A stretch of DNA of 43,678 nt from Thermoanaerobaculia bacterium (GCA_017883205.1 JADGNZ010000052.1:1-43678), one strand, 5' to 3'. Shown: positions 33,054 to 42,700, counted from the stretch's first letter. The notes: generated by a model not told the origin, from the letters alone. Translations and numbers: made by a program.

Positions 33054-33869
33054 ATGCCGGACGAACGAATCGCCTCCGTGGCAATGACTCGGGTGACGCA
33101 GCAAGCGTCGGCTGAGGATACCGACGTCCTTGCCGTCGAGGAGCCGCTGGAGATCCGCGTAGCGTGGGAGGCCGGCGGCGAAGCGCGGGAAAAGAACATC
33201 GCCGTGACGATGCGCTCGCCGGGCGACGACGCCGACCTGGCCTGCGGCTTTCTCTTCACGGAAGCGCTGATCCGCTCCCATGAAGAGATCGATTCGATCC
33301 GCCACTGGGGGTCGCCGAACATCATCCGCGTATCGCTGCATCGAGGCACGAAACTCGATGTCAGTAAGCTCGACCGCCACTTCTACACCACGTCCAGTTG
33401 CGGCGTCTGCGGCAAGACCTCCATCGATGCAACCCGCGTCGCCAATGCCAGGATATTGCCCGCGGGACGATTGGCCGGAGGGGAGGTCATCCATCGTCTT
33501 CCGTCCGTTCTGCAGGAGCAGCAGACGGCCTTTCGCGCGACGGGAGGGATTCACGGCGCCGCGATCTTCGACTACGACGGCAACCTGCTCCGGGCTCGCG
33601 AAGACATCGGCCGTCACAATGCCGTCGACAAAGTGATCGGTTCCCTTTTTCGGGAAGGCGCGACACCGCTCTCCGAAAAGATCCTCATGGTCAGCAGCCG
33701 CGCCAGCTTCGAGCTGGTGCAGAAAGCGATCGTGGCCGGCATTCCGGTCCTGGCTTCCGTCGGTGCGCCTTCTTCGCTGGCCGTCGATCTGGCCCGCGAG
33801 CTCAATCTGACCCTCCTCGGCTTCGTTCGCGACGGCAGGTTCAACATCTACGCTGGTCAGATTGCCTGA
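33054..33869 (+). CDS. fdhD: Formate dehydrogenase accessory sulfurtransferase FdhD
   Basis: 271 residues from ATG 33054 (a later ATG at 33084 is possible; neither has a strong Shine-Dalgarno). The Cys pair SSCGVCGK (about 120-127) carries the transferred sulfur, and VSSRASFELVQKAIVAGIPVLASVGAPSSLAVDLA is the conserved C-terminal GDP/Moco-binding block. FdhD passes sulfur from IscS-like desulfurases to the bis-MGD molybdenum cofactor of formate dehydrogenase. It faces the fdn operon from the opposite strand across the inserted region of 34.2-36.8 kb. Confidence 0.95.
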   Translation: MPDERIASVAMTRVTQQASAEDTDVLAVEEPLEIRVAWEAGGEAREKNIAVTMRSPGDDADLACGFLFTEALIRSHEEIDSIRHWGSPNIIRVSLHRGTKLDVSKLDRHFYTTSSCGVCGKTSIDATRVANARILPAGRLAGGEVIHRLPSVLQEQQTAFRATGGIHGAAIFDYDGNLLRAREDIGRHNAVDKVIGSLFREGATPLSEKILMVSSRASFELVQKAIVAGIPVLASVGAPSSLAVDLARELNLTLLGFVRDGRFNIYAGQIA

Positions 33870-33877
33870 GAACTACA

Positions 33878-34186
33878 ATGTTGACGATGAACGACGACGA
33901 CCGGGTGGAAATCGGCTCCCTGCTGACAAATGCCGTTCTCCGTTCACTCGAGCGTGCTCCTATCCGGATGCGCGAGAGTGGCGTCACGCACTCCGGCTGG
34001 CGGATGGAGATCGGCTCCGATCAAGGTAGCGGATCAATCATGCTGGTCGAATTGCCCGACGGTCGATCTGTCTATCGTGGCGAGGGCATGTTCCTCGGCT
34101 GGCCGCGGGAGCAACTGGAAGCGGCCTACGGCGCCATGCGCGAAGTCCCGGATGAGCCACGGTTCGAGCTGCAACAGCTCGGATAA
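33878..34186 (+). CDS. Small protein of unknown function downstream of fdhD
   Basis: 102 residues from ATG 33878 (ATG 33887 is an alternative), eight bases after fdhD, so probably co-transcribed. The sequence has two compact blocks, ESGVTHSGWRMEIGSDQGSGSIMLVELPDGRSVY and GMFLGWPREQLEAAYGAMREV, without known motifs. Codon usage resembles its neighbours, which supports a real gene. A link to formate dehydrogenase is suggested only by position. Confidence 0.6.
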   Translation: MLTMNDDDRVEIGSLLTNAVLRSLERAPIRMRESGVTHSGWRMEIGSDQGSGSIMLVELPDGRSVYRGEGMFLGWPREQLEAAYGAMREVPDEPRFELQQLG

Positions 34187-34262
34187 CTCGGTGGCGTGAA
34201 CATACGGTTCGCCGCCGGAACGCTGAGTCGGGCTGGAGAGTCCGACCTGCGTTATGCCTGTC

Positions 34263-34600
34263 GCGCGATCGAACCGACGATTGCGATATCGGAATCGTCG
34301 CTTCCGGCATCGGAACCGATCATTGCGGCATCGAAACCGTTGCTTCCGACATCGGAACCGATCATTGCGGCATCGAAACCGTTGCTTCCGGCATCGGAAC
34401 CGATCATTGCGGCATCGAAACCGTTGCTTCCGGCATCGGAACCGATCATTGCGGCATCGAAACCGTTGCTTCCGACATCGGAACCGATCATTGCGGCATC
34501 GAAACCGTTGCTTCCGACATCGAAACCGATCATTGCGGCATCGAAACCGTTGCTTCCGGCATCGGAACCGATCATTGCGGCATCGAAACCGATTATTCCG
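34263..34600. repeat. 21/42-bp tandem array, about 16 half units
   Basis: Two alternating 21-bp modules (GCATCGGAACCGATCATTGC and GCATCGAAACCGTTGCTTCC, each plus one G) repeat as 42-bp dimers about eight times, with only a few variable positions. The last units degrade into a T-rich form (CCGATTATTCCG). All reading frames on both strands stay open with 14-residue periodicity because 42 is divisible by three, so the long frames here are not evidence of genes. The unit length is the same as in the array at 452-1170 although the sequences differ. The flanks to 34696 hold no gene. Confidence 0.9.
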
Positions 34601-34696
34601 ACTTATTACCGCCCTTTCCCGTCTTTTAGCTGGCACTGGGCCCGTCTGCCGATGGAGTTGTAACAAGGTGAGCCCGGCCCGGTCTACGATAGGTGG

Positions 34697-35491
34697 ATGC
34701 ATCTTCGGCAGGACGACGGCGAGATCGCGCCCGCAACGTGGCTCGGGGGCGCCGTGACGGCGGTAACGCTCGGCGGCGTTGTACTTCTCGCCGAGCGGCA
34801 GATCGGTACGGCCCCTGCGTTCAGTATTTTCTGGTGTGGCTGCGCACTCGCTGCCCTCTGCCTCTTCGGTGCTGGCAGGCAGCATTTCATCAACATCGGG
34901 AGAGCGCGAGCGCTGGCGGGGAGCGTGCCTGCGTCAGCTGGCCCAGCTCACACCACACCAACGTCTGCACCGGAGAAGAAACCTGCGAAGATTGAGTTCA
35001 TCAGTACCGAATGGGACGCCAATCTGTCTATCTTCGCTGATGGTGTAGTCCGATGGTCTCCCTCGCACGGACCGGCCCACTTCATCGAACGGGGTCTCGT
35101 GGTCGCCTTTCGCCACGCTGGCGGACGCGATGTTGCGGTGAATGCGCACCTGACATTCGTCAGCCAATCATCGGGTGCGCAGGTGCGCGTCAACTACGGA
35201 ACGTGGCTGGGCAGCACGACACGCACTGAACTTTTCTACACTGGTGACACGCACGAACTAGTCGTCGCTACCGTGGAGCGGGCCCGCGCATGCATCACAT
35301 TCGAGGACGCGCGCGAAAATGCGGGCTCCGGAAACATCGCCGGGAAGTACCTGACAGAGGGCCGGTATGCCGTGAAAGTCGAGTTGGACATGATCGACGA
35401 AGACTCTGGCGAGGTCATTCCGAAGTCATTCGACTTTGATGTTGTTCTCGACGCGCTGAATCTCGATTTATGCTCTATCAGCAGAGCGTGA
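34697..35491 (+). CDS. Membrane protein of unknown function
   Basis: 264 residues with two N-terminal hydrophobic segments (about 16-32, TWLGGAVTAVTLGGVVLL, and 44-60, FWCGCALAALCLFGAG). A proline/alanine-rich linker and a soluble domain of about 165 residues follow. The soluble part is strand-rich (VNAHLTFVSQSSGAQVRVNYGTW, then GKYLTEGRYAVKVELDMIDED), suggesting an immunoglobulin-like fold. No enzymatic motif. It is flanked by the 42-bp array and a transposase remnant, so it may have arrived with mobile DNA. Confidence 0.65.
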   Translation: MHLRQDDGEIAPATWLGGAVTAVTLGGVVLLAERQIGTAPAFSIFWCGCALAALCLFGAGRQHFINIGRARALAGSVPASAGPAHTTPTSAPEKKPAKIEFISTEWDANLSIFADGVVRWSPSHGPAHFIERGLVVAFRHAGGRDVAVNAHLTFVSQSSGAQVRVNYGTWLGSTTRTELFYTGDTHELVVATVERARACITFEDARENAGSGNIAGKYLTEGRYAVKVELDMIDEDSGEVIPKSFDFDVVLDALNLDLCSISRA

Positions 35492-35493
35492 GG

Positions 35494-35850
35494 CTACGCT
35501 GCCTCCACTTCGCCCCACATCTTCAGCCGCAGCAAGTCTTTAAACGTGAAGCGGTACTCGGCCAGGCCGGAAGCCTGAGCCGGAGTTATCTTCAGCGCTG
35601 AGTTGACGCGACACCAGTTGTAGAACACGACCTGCATCGCGAGCGCCCAACGATGGTAGGCGATGGTTTTCGAGTGCGCGTTGGTTAGCCGCGTGTACCG
35701 CCGGTTCTGCATCCGAACGGTCAAGGTCAAACGCTCGCAGTGGCTGGTGGTCATGAAGTCCGGGTCCGGGTCACCGATGACGGCTTTCTTCACCACACGT
35801 CTTATCTTTCCCGGAGCGTAGCGCGCCTCCGGACCTTCGGCGGCAGGACT
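35494..35850 (-). pseudogene. IS1-family transposase, C-terminal fragment
   Basis: The minus strand encodes ARYAPGKIRRVVKKAVIG, DPDPDFMTTSHCERLTLT, RMQNRRYTRLTNAHSKT and FYNWCRVNSALKITPAQA. This matches the C-terminal half of IS1-like DDE transposases: the catalytic Glu in the SHCER segment, then RRxTRLTNxxSK and the NxxRxHxxLxxTPA block. The N-terminal HTH and first Asp are missing, and the frame stops matching at about 35850, where a fragment in the opposite orientation begins. Confidence 0.75.
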
Positions 35851-35940
35851 CCGGCGATGGCTAACGGCCTCACGGATTACGTCTGGACGGCGAGTGACAT
35901 GCTCGCGCTGGACATGTGGTCTGCGGCGAAGGCGGCCTAG
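35848..35940 (+). pseudogene. Second IS1-family transposase remnant, opposite strand
   Basis: About 30 codons encode TPAMANGLTDYVWTASDMLA and end shortly after, matching the last residues of an IS1-type transposase (TPAMxAGLTDHVWxxxELL). It abuts the minus-strand fragment nearly base to base, so the site is a junction between two inverted partial insertion sequences. The stop overlaps the stop of the DUF3800 gene. Confidence 0.65.
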
Positions 35941-36707
35941 CTAGTCGCCGCCTGAATGAAGTTCAACCAAAAGTTTTCGTCGTAGCTGAAGGTAATCATC
36001 TTGGCCGCGGCATCGTTGACCGCCTTCCATTGCCAAAATTGACTACCGCACATGTGGTGGTAGGCGCAGTTAGCAAGGAAGTCTGCGGCGTGAAGCCCGA
36101 TAGCATGATGGCGATCGTCCGCCGTTATCGGGCCTAGTCGGTGACGAAAGTCCACGTCAGGGTTGTCACGTTGGCCTTCGTAGAACTCCCGGTGAAGTTC
36201 CATCCGGCCCTGTTTCTGTGGCGGGCGGCGATCGTACACGAACGCAATTCTTCGGTCAGATGCGTCTAGCCGCTTCGCCGTCAGTTGTACGTACTGCATG
36301 AAGGCAAGGTTGTATTCATCGATGAGTTCGTGACCTTCTTCGAAAATTGTCTTGCGTATGGCGTCGTGATGGACACGAAAGGCGCGCAAGTCCATGGTAG
36401 CCACGACACCCTTGAGTTTCCCCTCTCCGATCGCCTGCAACAGGCCCAGCTGCTTGTCCGAGTGCCGACCGCTGCGCACCAGTCGGTGGGCGTGGAAATC
36501 GAAACCGTCCGCTATATATGGACGCCAGACGCGTTCAAACCTGCGCCATTGTTGGCGGGTGCCGAGAAAGCCAGCGACGATATACCAAGAAGATGTTTTG
36601 AGATCAGGGCCGTAGCTCTCATCGCAGAAGGCGCGGTCTAGAAGAATAGACATCAGCTCGGAGTTGAGGACGTCCGCTAACTCTGACAAGTAGCTGGAGA
36701 TGGGCAT
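35937..36707 (-). CDS. DUF3800-family protein
   Basis: 256 residues from ATG 36707; starts at 36746 or 36653 (MSILLDRAFCDESY) are also possible since none has a strong Shine-Dalgarno. The hallmark motifs are FCDESY near the N terminus (an acidic Asp-Glu pair), VATMDLRAFRVHH in the middle, FVYDRR, and LHAADFLANCAYHH near the C terminus. These acidic positions give the family an RNase H-like/nuclease prediction. DUF3800 genes are often found in phage-defence and mobile islands; its position next to IS remnants fits. Function unproven. Confidence 0.8.
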   Translation of the reverse strand: MPISSYLSELADVLNSELMSILLDRAFCDESYGPDLKTSSWYIVAGFLGTRQQWRRFERVWRPYIADGFDFHAHRLVRSGRHSDKQLGLLQAIGEGKLKGVVATMDLRAFRVHHDAIRKTIFEEGHELIDEYNLAFMQYVQLTAKRLDASDRRIAFVYDRRPPQKQGRMELHREFYEGQRDNPDVDFRHRLGPITADDRHHAIGLHAADFLANCAYHHMCGSQFWQWKAVNDAAAKMITFSYDENFWLNFIQAATS

Positions 36708-36846
36708 GTTACACCCCGTCCAACCAGGCCTGTTACAACTCAACATCCAAACGCTACCACACCTTTTAGTCGCTGATTCCGGCTCATTACCGACTTTTCC
36801 GGTCCTTCGGCCAGATTAGCCGACTTAAGCCCGCATTTCACACTCC

Positions 36847-37287
36847 CTACTCCGGCCGCGCGGACTCGATGAGGCTCCATTCCTTCGCCGTCAGCATCGT
36901 TCGAGCGGCTGGATAATAGATCCGCTCCATTTCCGATTCATGCGCGCGCAGGCGGCGGTCGAGATTCTCGACGAAGCCGGCCAGATCGTGAGCGCGGATT
37001 CCTTCGTCGAGCTGGCGGACGAGATAGCGCGTCAGCTCCCGGATCTGCACGTATTCGAGACGAAGCTCGCGCTGCGGGTCGCGTCCGGGAATGCCGTTCC
37101 GCATCAGCGCGGGAACGAGGGTCTTCTCTTCCGTCTCCGTCCATCGCCGGAACTGCTCTTCAAAGTCGACGAGGGCGACATGCAGCGCCGTGCGGTCATT
37201 GCGTTTGAACGCCTGCAGGAAATCGTCAAAGCGGCTGCGCAACGCCTGTTGCGCGAGCAACAGTATGTCTGCCGGCTCTTTTCGCAT
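36847..37287 (-). CDS. Hemerythrin-like domain protein
   Basis: 146 residues from ATG 37287. The helical pattern FDDFLQAFKRNDRTALHVALVDFEEQFRRWTETEEKTLVPAL, then LRLEYVQIRELTRYLVRQLDEGIRAHDLAGFVENLDRRLRAHESEMERIYYPA, matches HHE hemerythrin-like four-helix bundles. The Glu residues before LVPAL and HESEMERIYYP resemble diiron ligands, but the usual His pattern is partly replaced, so metal binding is uncertain. It follows fdhE by 13 bp and may be the last gene of the fdn operon, perhaps an oxygen or redox sensor that protects the enzyme. Confidence 0.7.
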   Translation of the reverse strand: MRKEPADILLLAQQALRSRFDDFLQAFKRNDRTALHVALVDFEEQFRRWTETEEKTLVPALMRNGIPGRDPQRELRLEYVQIRELTRYLVRQLDEGIRAHDLAGFVENLDRRLRAHESEMERIYYPAARTMLTAKEWSLIESARPE

Positions 37288-37300
37288 GGGTAGCGTTCGT

Positions 37301-38143
37301 TCAGATCCCCGCCAGTCCCGGCTCGATTCGCGTAAAGCCTTCGTCGATGGCCCACAGGTCCATCGACAGCGACAGCAGCTCATCGACTTCGGGGACAGGC
37401 CGCGCGTCTTTGGTGAGATCGATCGACTTCACGTAGCGGAGGCACGTCTCACACGATTCGATCCGCACCAGCGGATGCGCATCGCTCTGGTAGACCGGCA
37501 GCTTCGCCGGATCTTCCTCATGGCAGGAGGGGCAGCAGATGCGGTTGAAGTTCCATTCGTTGCCGCACAGCGAACAGATGAGAAGACGCAGCGCCCCCTC
37601 GGAATCCCCCATGGTGATTAGAGAACTGATCCAGGGCGCTCCACCGCAAAAGGGACAATGCCCCTGACGATGGAGCCGGTCGGGCGGGACACCGTGCGCG
37701 CGCAGGATCTCCACGTAGGGGCGCAACAACGCTCGCGAAAGGTAATCCTCTCGCGCGCTGCTGTCGCCGTTCCAGTACGCCAGCAGACGTGCGGTGGCAA
37801 TCGCCGTCTCTTCTCCGAGGCGCTTGCGCGCGTCGGTCGCGAGCTGCTCCGGTCCATGCGCAACGGCAGCGCGGATCACCCCGCCGGACAGCGGCAGCAG
37901 GCGGTCGACATCTGCGTCCAGATGGCCGGTGAAGCGACGCGTTTTTTGCGCCTCGTCAATCGCCGCGGCAAACTCGCTCTGCACGCGATAAAGCAATGCG
38001 GCGAAGAGGAGCGGTTCGTGCGCAGTGGAGGTCTGGCCGGCCAGCAATGCGGCACGTGCCGCACGCCGGTCCAGCTCTGCTGCCGGCGAAAGGTCCCGCG
38101 AGGCCTTGATCATCCGGAGAACGTCAGCGCTTTCGCGCCTCAT
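37301..38143 (-). CDS. fdhE: Formate dehydrogenase accessory protein FdhE
   Basis: 280 residues. Rubredoxin-like CxxC pairs bind iron: CPFCGGAPW (about 162-170), CSLCGNEW (about 191-198), CCPSC (about 203-207) and CETCLRYVKSIDL (about 232-244). FdhE acts in the cytoplasm to mature respiratory formate dehydrogenase before Tat export. The start overlaps fdnI by 20 bp, consistent with co-translation. The ending DLWAIDEGFTRIEPGLAGI is the conserved FdhE C terminus. Confidence 0.93.
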   Translation of the reverse strand: MRRESADVLRMIKASRDLSPAAELDRRAARAALLAGQTSTAHEPLLFAALLYRVQSEFAAAIDEAQKTRRFTGHLDADVDRLLPLSGGVIRAAVAHGPEQLATDARKRLGEETAIATARLLAYWNGDSSAREDYLSRALLRPYVEILRAHGVPPDRLHRQGHCPFCGGAPWISSLITMGDSEGALRLLICSLCGNEWNFNRICCPSCHEEDPAKLPVYQSDAHPLVRIESCETCLRYVKSIDLTKDARPVPEVDELLSLSMDLWAIDEGFTRIEPGLAGI

Positions 38144-38819
38144 CCCCCGTCACTTCCTGGAACCAGCCGGGATGATGCAGGCGCGCCCAGGCACGGGTGA
38201 CCGTGCCGCGGGTCATGGCCCGGAACGTGCCCGGCTCTGCAGCCGTCCCGAGGTAAATGTGGGTAATGACCGCGACCAGGAAAAGGATGAACGTGATGTC
38301 GTGCAGCAGAATCGCCAGCTCTCGGATCATCTGCGGGAAATAGAGCGGGAACCACATGATCAAGCCGGAGAGCAATAGACCGATCGCTCCGAGCGTGACC
38401 GCCCAGAAGAAGAGTTTCTGACCACCGTTGTACTTGCCCGGGTCGGCAGGGAAATCCTCATGATGCATGTACTTGAACGCCTTCGGGCCGAACCAGCTCC
38501 GGTCGCCCTCGGTGAGACGCATGTCCCCTAGCCAGTGGAAGAACTGCAGGATCGAGAGGATGAAGAAGAGCGATCCGGCATAGGGATGCAGCCAACGGCA
38601 GACTTCCAATCCGCCGAACAGGCCGGCCATCCAGCCGAAGAGCGGGGTCCAGATCGGCATTCCGCTCAGGAGCGAGAGGAAGAACGTTCCGGCGACTGAC
38701 CAGTGAATGAGCCGCGACGCGCGGCGATGCCGCACGAGGGCGCCTCCCGCGACGACATTCTCGCGGGCGCGGCCCGCCGCGATTTCCATCTCGGTCTGTC
38801 CGTGCGCCATCGTCGTCAT
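38124..38819 (-). CDS. fdnI: Formate dehydrogenase gamma subunit (cytochrome b556)
   Basis: 231 residues with four membrane helices. Candidate haem b His ligands are in RLIHWSVAGTFFLSLLSG (helix 1), RWLHPYAGSLFFILS (helix 2) and VAVITHIYLGTAAEPGTFRAM (helix 4). It receives electrons from the Fe-S subunit and reduces menaquinone or ubiquinone at the inner membrane. Position third in the operon matches fdnGHI order in enteric bacteria. Confidence 0.93.
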   Translation of the reverse strand: MTTMAHGQTEMEIAAGRARENVVAGGALVRHRRASRLIHWSVAGTFFLSLLSGMPIWTPLFGWMAGLFGGLEVCRWLHPYAGSLFFILSILQFFHWLGDMRLTEGDRSWFGPKAFKYMHHEDFPADPGKYNGGQKLFFWAVTLGAIGLLLSGLIMWFPLYFPQMIRELAILLHDITFILFLVAVITHIYLGTAAEPGTFRAMTRGTVTRAWARLHHPGWFQEVTGDEARKR

Positions 38820-38878
38820 GCTTCCCTCCGCGGATTCATGTCGCCGAACGGGTTTCCCGTTCCGGCATCAGCACGCCA

Positions 38879-39754
38879 TCAATTGGGATGTTCATCCGAT
38901 CCACCGTCCGACGGAGGTTCGATCGGCCCGTACTTCGTGTAGTGAGCAAAGGTTCCGATGGCCGTCACCAGTGCGGCCAGAACGCCGACCGGACGAAGGA
39001 CCGACTTCCACAGGCGAACCAGCACCGGCACGTTCGGATCGACGGGCAGGTCGTACCATTCCGGATGTCCGTGACCGAGCACGGTGACGACGCTCGTGCC
39101 ACCGACGCCTTCCGGATCGTAGAGCATGGCCTCCTTGAAGCCGCTCTTGTTGAGCTGGTCCACGCGAGCCTTCCCGAGAGCCACCATGTCGTCTTTCGTA
39201 CCGAAGTTCAGGCAGCCTGTTGGACATGCCTTCACGCATGCCGGCTCCAGCCCCACCTCGACGCGATCGACGCACAGGGTGCACTTGGCCATCTTTCCGG
39301 TCTTGACGTGGAACTTCGGCACATCGAACGGGCAGCCGGTCGCGCAATACCCACAGCCGATGCACTTCGATGGATCGACGTCGACGATGCCGTTCCCGTA
39401 CTGCACAATCGCGCCCGGTGCCGGACACGCTTCCAGGCAACCCGGCTCCGCGCAGTGCATGCACTGGTCTTTGCGCATCATCCACATCAGACCGCCATCG
39501 ACCTCCCGCTCGTTGAAGCGGATCAGGTTCCAGAACTTCGCATCGAGTTTCGGCAGCGTCTGATAGGTCCCTGTCTGGTGGGTCTCCACCGTTCCGAGGT
39601 CATTCCATTCCTGGCACGCCGCCTCACAGGCCTTGCAGCCGATGCAGGTGGTCGTATCGATGTACTTGGCGACCGTAGGGGTGGTGCGAATCCCGGTGTG
39701 GGTACCCCACATCGCGGCGGAGGAGCGTTTGATCTCGAGCGTTTGACCGGCCAT
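38879..39754 (-). CDS. fdnH: Formate dehydrogenase iron-sulfur beta subunit
   Basis: 291 residues. Four ferredoxin-type cysteine groups are present: CIGCKACEAACQEW, CMHCAEPGCLEACP, CIGCGYCATGCPFDVPKF and CTLCVDRVEVGLEPACVKACP. One C-terminal membrane segment (about 247-267, LRPVGVLAALVTAIGTFAHYT) anchors it beside the gamma subunit, as in FdnH/FdoH. It carries electrons from FdnG across to haem b. It begins 10 bp after the fdnG stop. Confidence 0.95.
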   Translation of the reverse strand: MAGQTLEIKRSSAAMWGTHTGIRTTPTVAKYIDTTTCIGCKACEAACQEWNDLGTVETHQTGTYQTLPKLDAKFWNLIRFNEREVDGGLMWMMRKDQCMHCAEPGCLEACPAPGAIVQYGNGIVDVDPSKCIGCGYCATGCPFDVPKFHVKTGKMAKCTLCVDRVEVGLEPACVKACPTGCLNFGTKDDMVALGKARVDQLNKSGFKEAMLYDPEGVGGTSVVTVLGHGHPEWYDLPVDPNVPVLVRLWKSVLRPVGVLAALVTAIGTFAHYTKYGPIEPPSDGGSDEHPN

Positions 39755-39764
39755 CGTCGTCTCC

Positions 39765-42700
39765 TCACGCCTTGTCGAGGTTCACGAGGAACGCCTTGTA
39801 CTCGGGCGTCCATGTGTTCGGGTCGCCTACCGAGGCGGTCAGGAAGTTCGCCAGCGGCCCGGTGTGATCGGAGTCGCCCGCGTAGCCCCAGTGGATCGGG
39901 AAACCGATCTGCCAGAGCTCCTTGCCGTCCACCTTCATCGGCCGGAGGCGCTTGGTGACCATGGCCGTTCCCTCGATCGATCCGCGAGCCGAGGTGACCT
40001 TGACCTTCGAGCCGTTCGCGATTCCCTTCTGATCGGCAAGCGCCTGCGGAATCTCGACGAAGAATCCGGGTGCGAGCTCGTTGAGCACCCCTTTGTGCTG
40101 ATGCTGCGTCCAGTAGTGGAAGTGCTCGGTCAGCCGGTAGGTGGTGCAGACGATCGGGAAGTCCTTCTTGTTCCCGATCACGTCTTTGTCCGAGGTGAGC
40201 TTCAACGCCGTCGGATTCGAGGTGACGTTGGGATGCAGCGGATTGTCGACCGGCGCCTCAACGGCCTCGTAGTGCTCGGGGAACGGTCCGTCATTCAACG
40301 TGCCCGCGAAAAGCCGTCCCACTCCCTCGGGCAGCATGATGAATGCGCCGTAGGTGCCGGGAGGGGAATCGGGTTTTATGTCGGGAACGTCGCCGACCCA
40401 CTTCTGGCCATTCCACTTGATACCGACACGCGTCGGATCCCACGGATTTCCCTGTGCATCAGCCGAGGCGCGGTTGTACATGATCCGCCGGTTTGCCGGC
40501 CAGGAGAACGCCCAGGTGGGAAACATGCCCAGCCCGGTCGGATCGGCGTTGTTGCGGCGCTGCGCGTTGTTCCCCGCCTCGGTGAATACTCCCGAGTGAA
40601 GCCAGTTCCCGCACATCGTCGAGCCATCGTCCATGAGCTGACCGAACCCGTCGATCTGCTGGCCAGCGGTCTTGAGGACCTTCGTTGGATCGGCCGGGTC
40701 GTGAAGGTCGGCCAGCGCCTTCCCGTTCATCTCCTTCAACACTTCGGAGAGATCGGGGTTGGTCGGGTTGCTGTACGCCCACGAGACATTCAGCACCTGC
40801 TCGGGGAGTGCACCCCCTTCCTTCCGGTAGAGGTTCTGCACGGCCAGGAAAATGCGGGAGAGGATTTCCTGATCGCTCTTGGCCTGCCCCGGGGGATCGA
40901 GCGCTTTCCACTTCCACTGCAGCCAGCGCGCGGAGTTCGTGAACGTTCCGTCCTTCTCCGCGAATGAGGCCGCGGGAAGCATGTAGACCTCGGTCTGGAT
41001 CTTGGACGGCGGCGCGCCGCCATATTCGGACGGCGCGTTCCAGAAGCGAGCCGTTTCCGTCTCGACGTTCTCGATGACCACCGCCCATTTCAACTTCGAG
41101 AGTGCGGCGATCATCTTCTTCGAATTCGGACCGAGACCCACCGGGTTCATGCCGAAGGTGATGAAGCCTTCCGGCGCCGGCTCCTTCCCGCCGGCACGCA
41201 TCGAGCTGCCGCGGTACATATCGTCATAGATGTACATCCACGAGTAATTGCCATCGACCTTCGGCAGCCAGGCGTAGCCGAAGTCGTTGTCCTTCGTCGC
41301 GGCGTTGCCGTAAATCGACTTGAGCAGCGACACCATGAACTTCGGGTAGTTGACCCAGTAGTTCATCGACGCCCACGCCTCTTTATTGAGTGTGGTCGGC
41401 ACCGACCCCGTGAAGTAGTCAGCCAGCGTCTGGGCGGTCGCGGCCGGCGTTTTCAGATAGCCGGGAAGAATCTCGAACGTGCCGCCGGTGTCGGTCGCCC
41501 CTTGAATATTCGAGTGGCCGCGGAAGGCGTTCACCCCGCCGCCCGGCCGGCCGACGTTGCCGAGAAGGAGCTGCAGCATGGCTCCCGCCCGGATGATCTG
41601 GACGCCGGTCGAATGCTGCGTCCATCCCAGGGCGTACGTGAGCGTACCGACACGCTGGGCGTTGCCGGTGGACGTGACGATGTCCGCGACCTTCAGGAAT
41701 GTCTCCTTCGGTGTGCCGCAGATCCGCTCCACCATCTCCGGTGTGTAACGCTCGACGTGTTGTTTCAGGAGCTGAAACACGCTGCGGGGATGCTGCAGCG
41801 TCGGATCGAGTACATATCCCTTCGTCTTCGGGTCACCCTCGTACGCCCAACTGTCCTTCACGTACTGGTGCTTGGCCGGATCGAAGCCTGAGAACAGGCC
41901 GTCGTTGAACGCGTACTTGTCGCTCACGATGTACGGCGCGTTCGTGTGGATCTTCACGTAGTCGGAATGGAAGCGCCCGGTGTTGATGGCATAACGGATC
42001 AGGCCGAGCAGGTAGGCGATATCGGTGCCGGAGCGAATAGGGGAGTAAAGATCGGCCACGGCCGCGGTGCGCGTAAAACGCGGATCGACGGCGACCAGTG
42101 TGGCGCCCCGCGTCCGCTTCGCTTCCATGAACCACTTGAATCCGACAGGATGATTCTCCGCGGGGTTGCCGCCCATGGCCAGAATGACGTCGGCATTCTT
42201 GATGTCGACCCACCCGTTGGTCATCGCTCCCCGGCCGAACGTGGCGGCCAAACTGGCCACCGTGGGACCGTGTCAAACTCTGGCCTGGGTATCCCTGTAG
42301 GGCACTCCCAGGCCGGTGATCGCTTTCCACTGAAGGAAGTTGAACTCGTTCGTATCGGTGCATCCGCCGATCATGGCCATGCCGGGATTGCGGTTTACGA
42401 CCTGTCCGGCCGCGTTCTTAGCCACGAAACAGCGGTCACGGGTGTCCTTGATGTGACGCGCGATTCCGGCGACAGCGTCATTCCAACTGATCTCTTCCCA
42501 ACGGTCGGAGCCGGGCCGGCGCACCCTCGGAGCGGTGAGACGATTCTTGTTGTTGATGTCGTCCTTGAGGGTGATGCCCTTGGGACAGAGGCTGCCGCGG
42601 CTGATCGGATGATCGGGATCGCCTTCGATATGCACCACCGATGAGGTGGCATTCTTCGAACGATCACCGAGCGTGTGGATGATCACTCCGCAGGAGACAG

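Noticed and set aside
34034-34885. Long Arg-rich and Ser/Pro-rich reading frames on both strands across the 42-bp array
   Set aside because: The unit is a multiple of three, so every frame without a stop in one unit stays open; there is no ribosome-binding site, no domain, and frames are open on both strands at once.
42273-42275. Nonsense mutation splitting the formate dehydrogenase gene
   Set aside because: The TGA is exactly at the conserved selenocysteine position and is followed by a SECIS-like hairpin, so read-through is expected.
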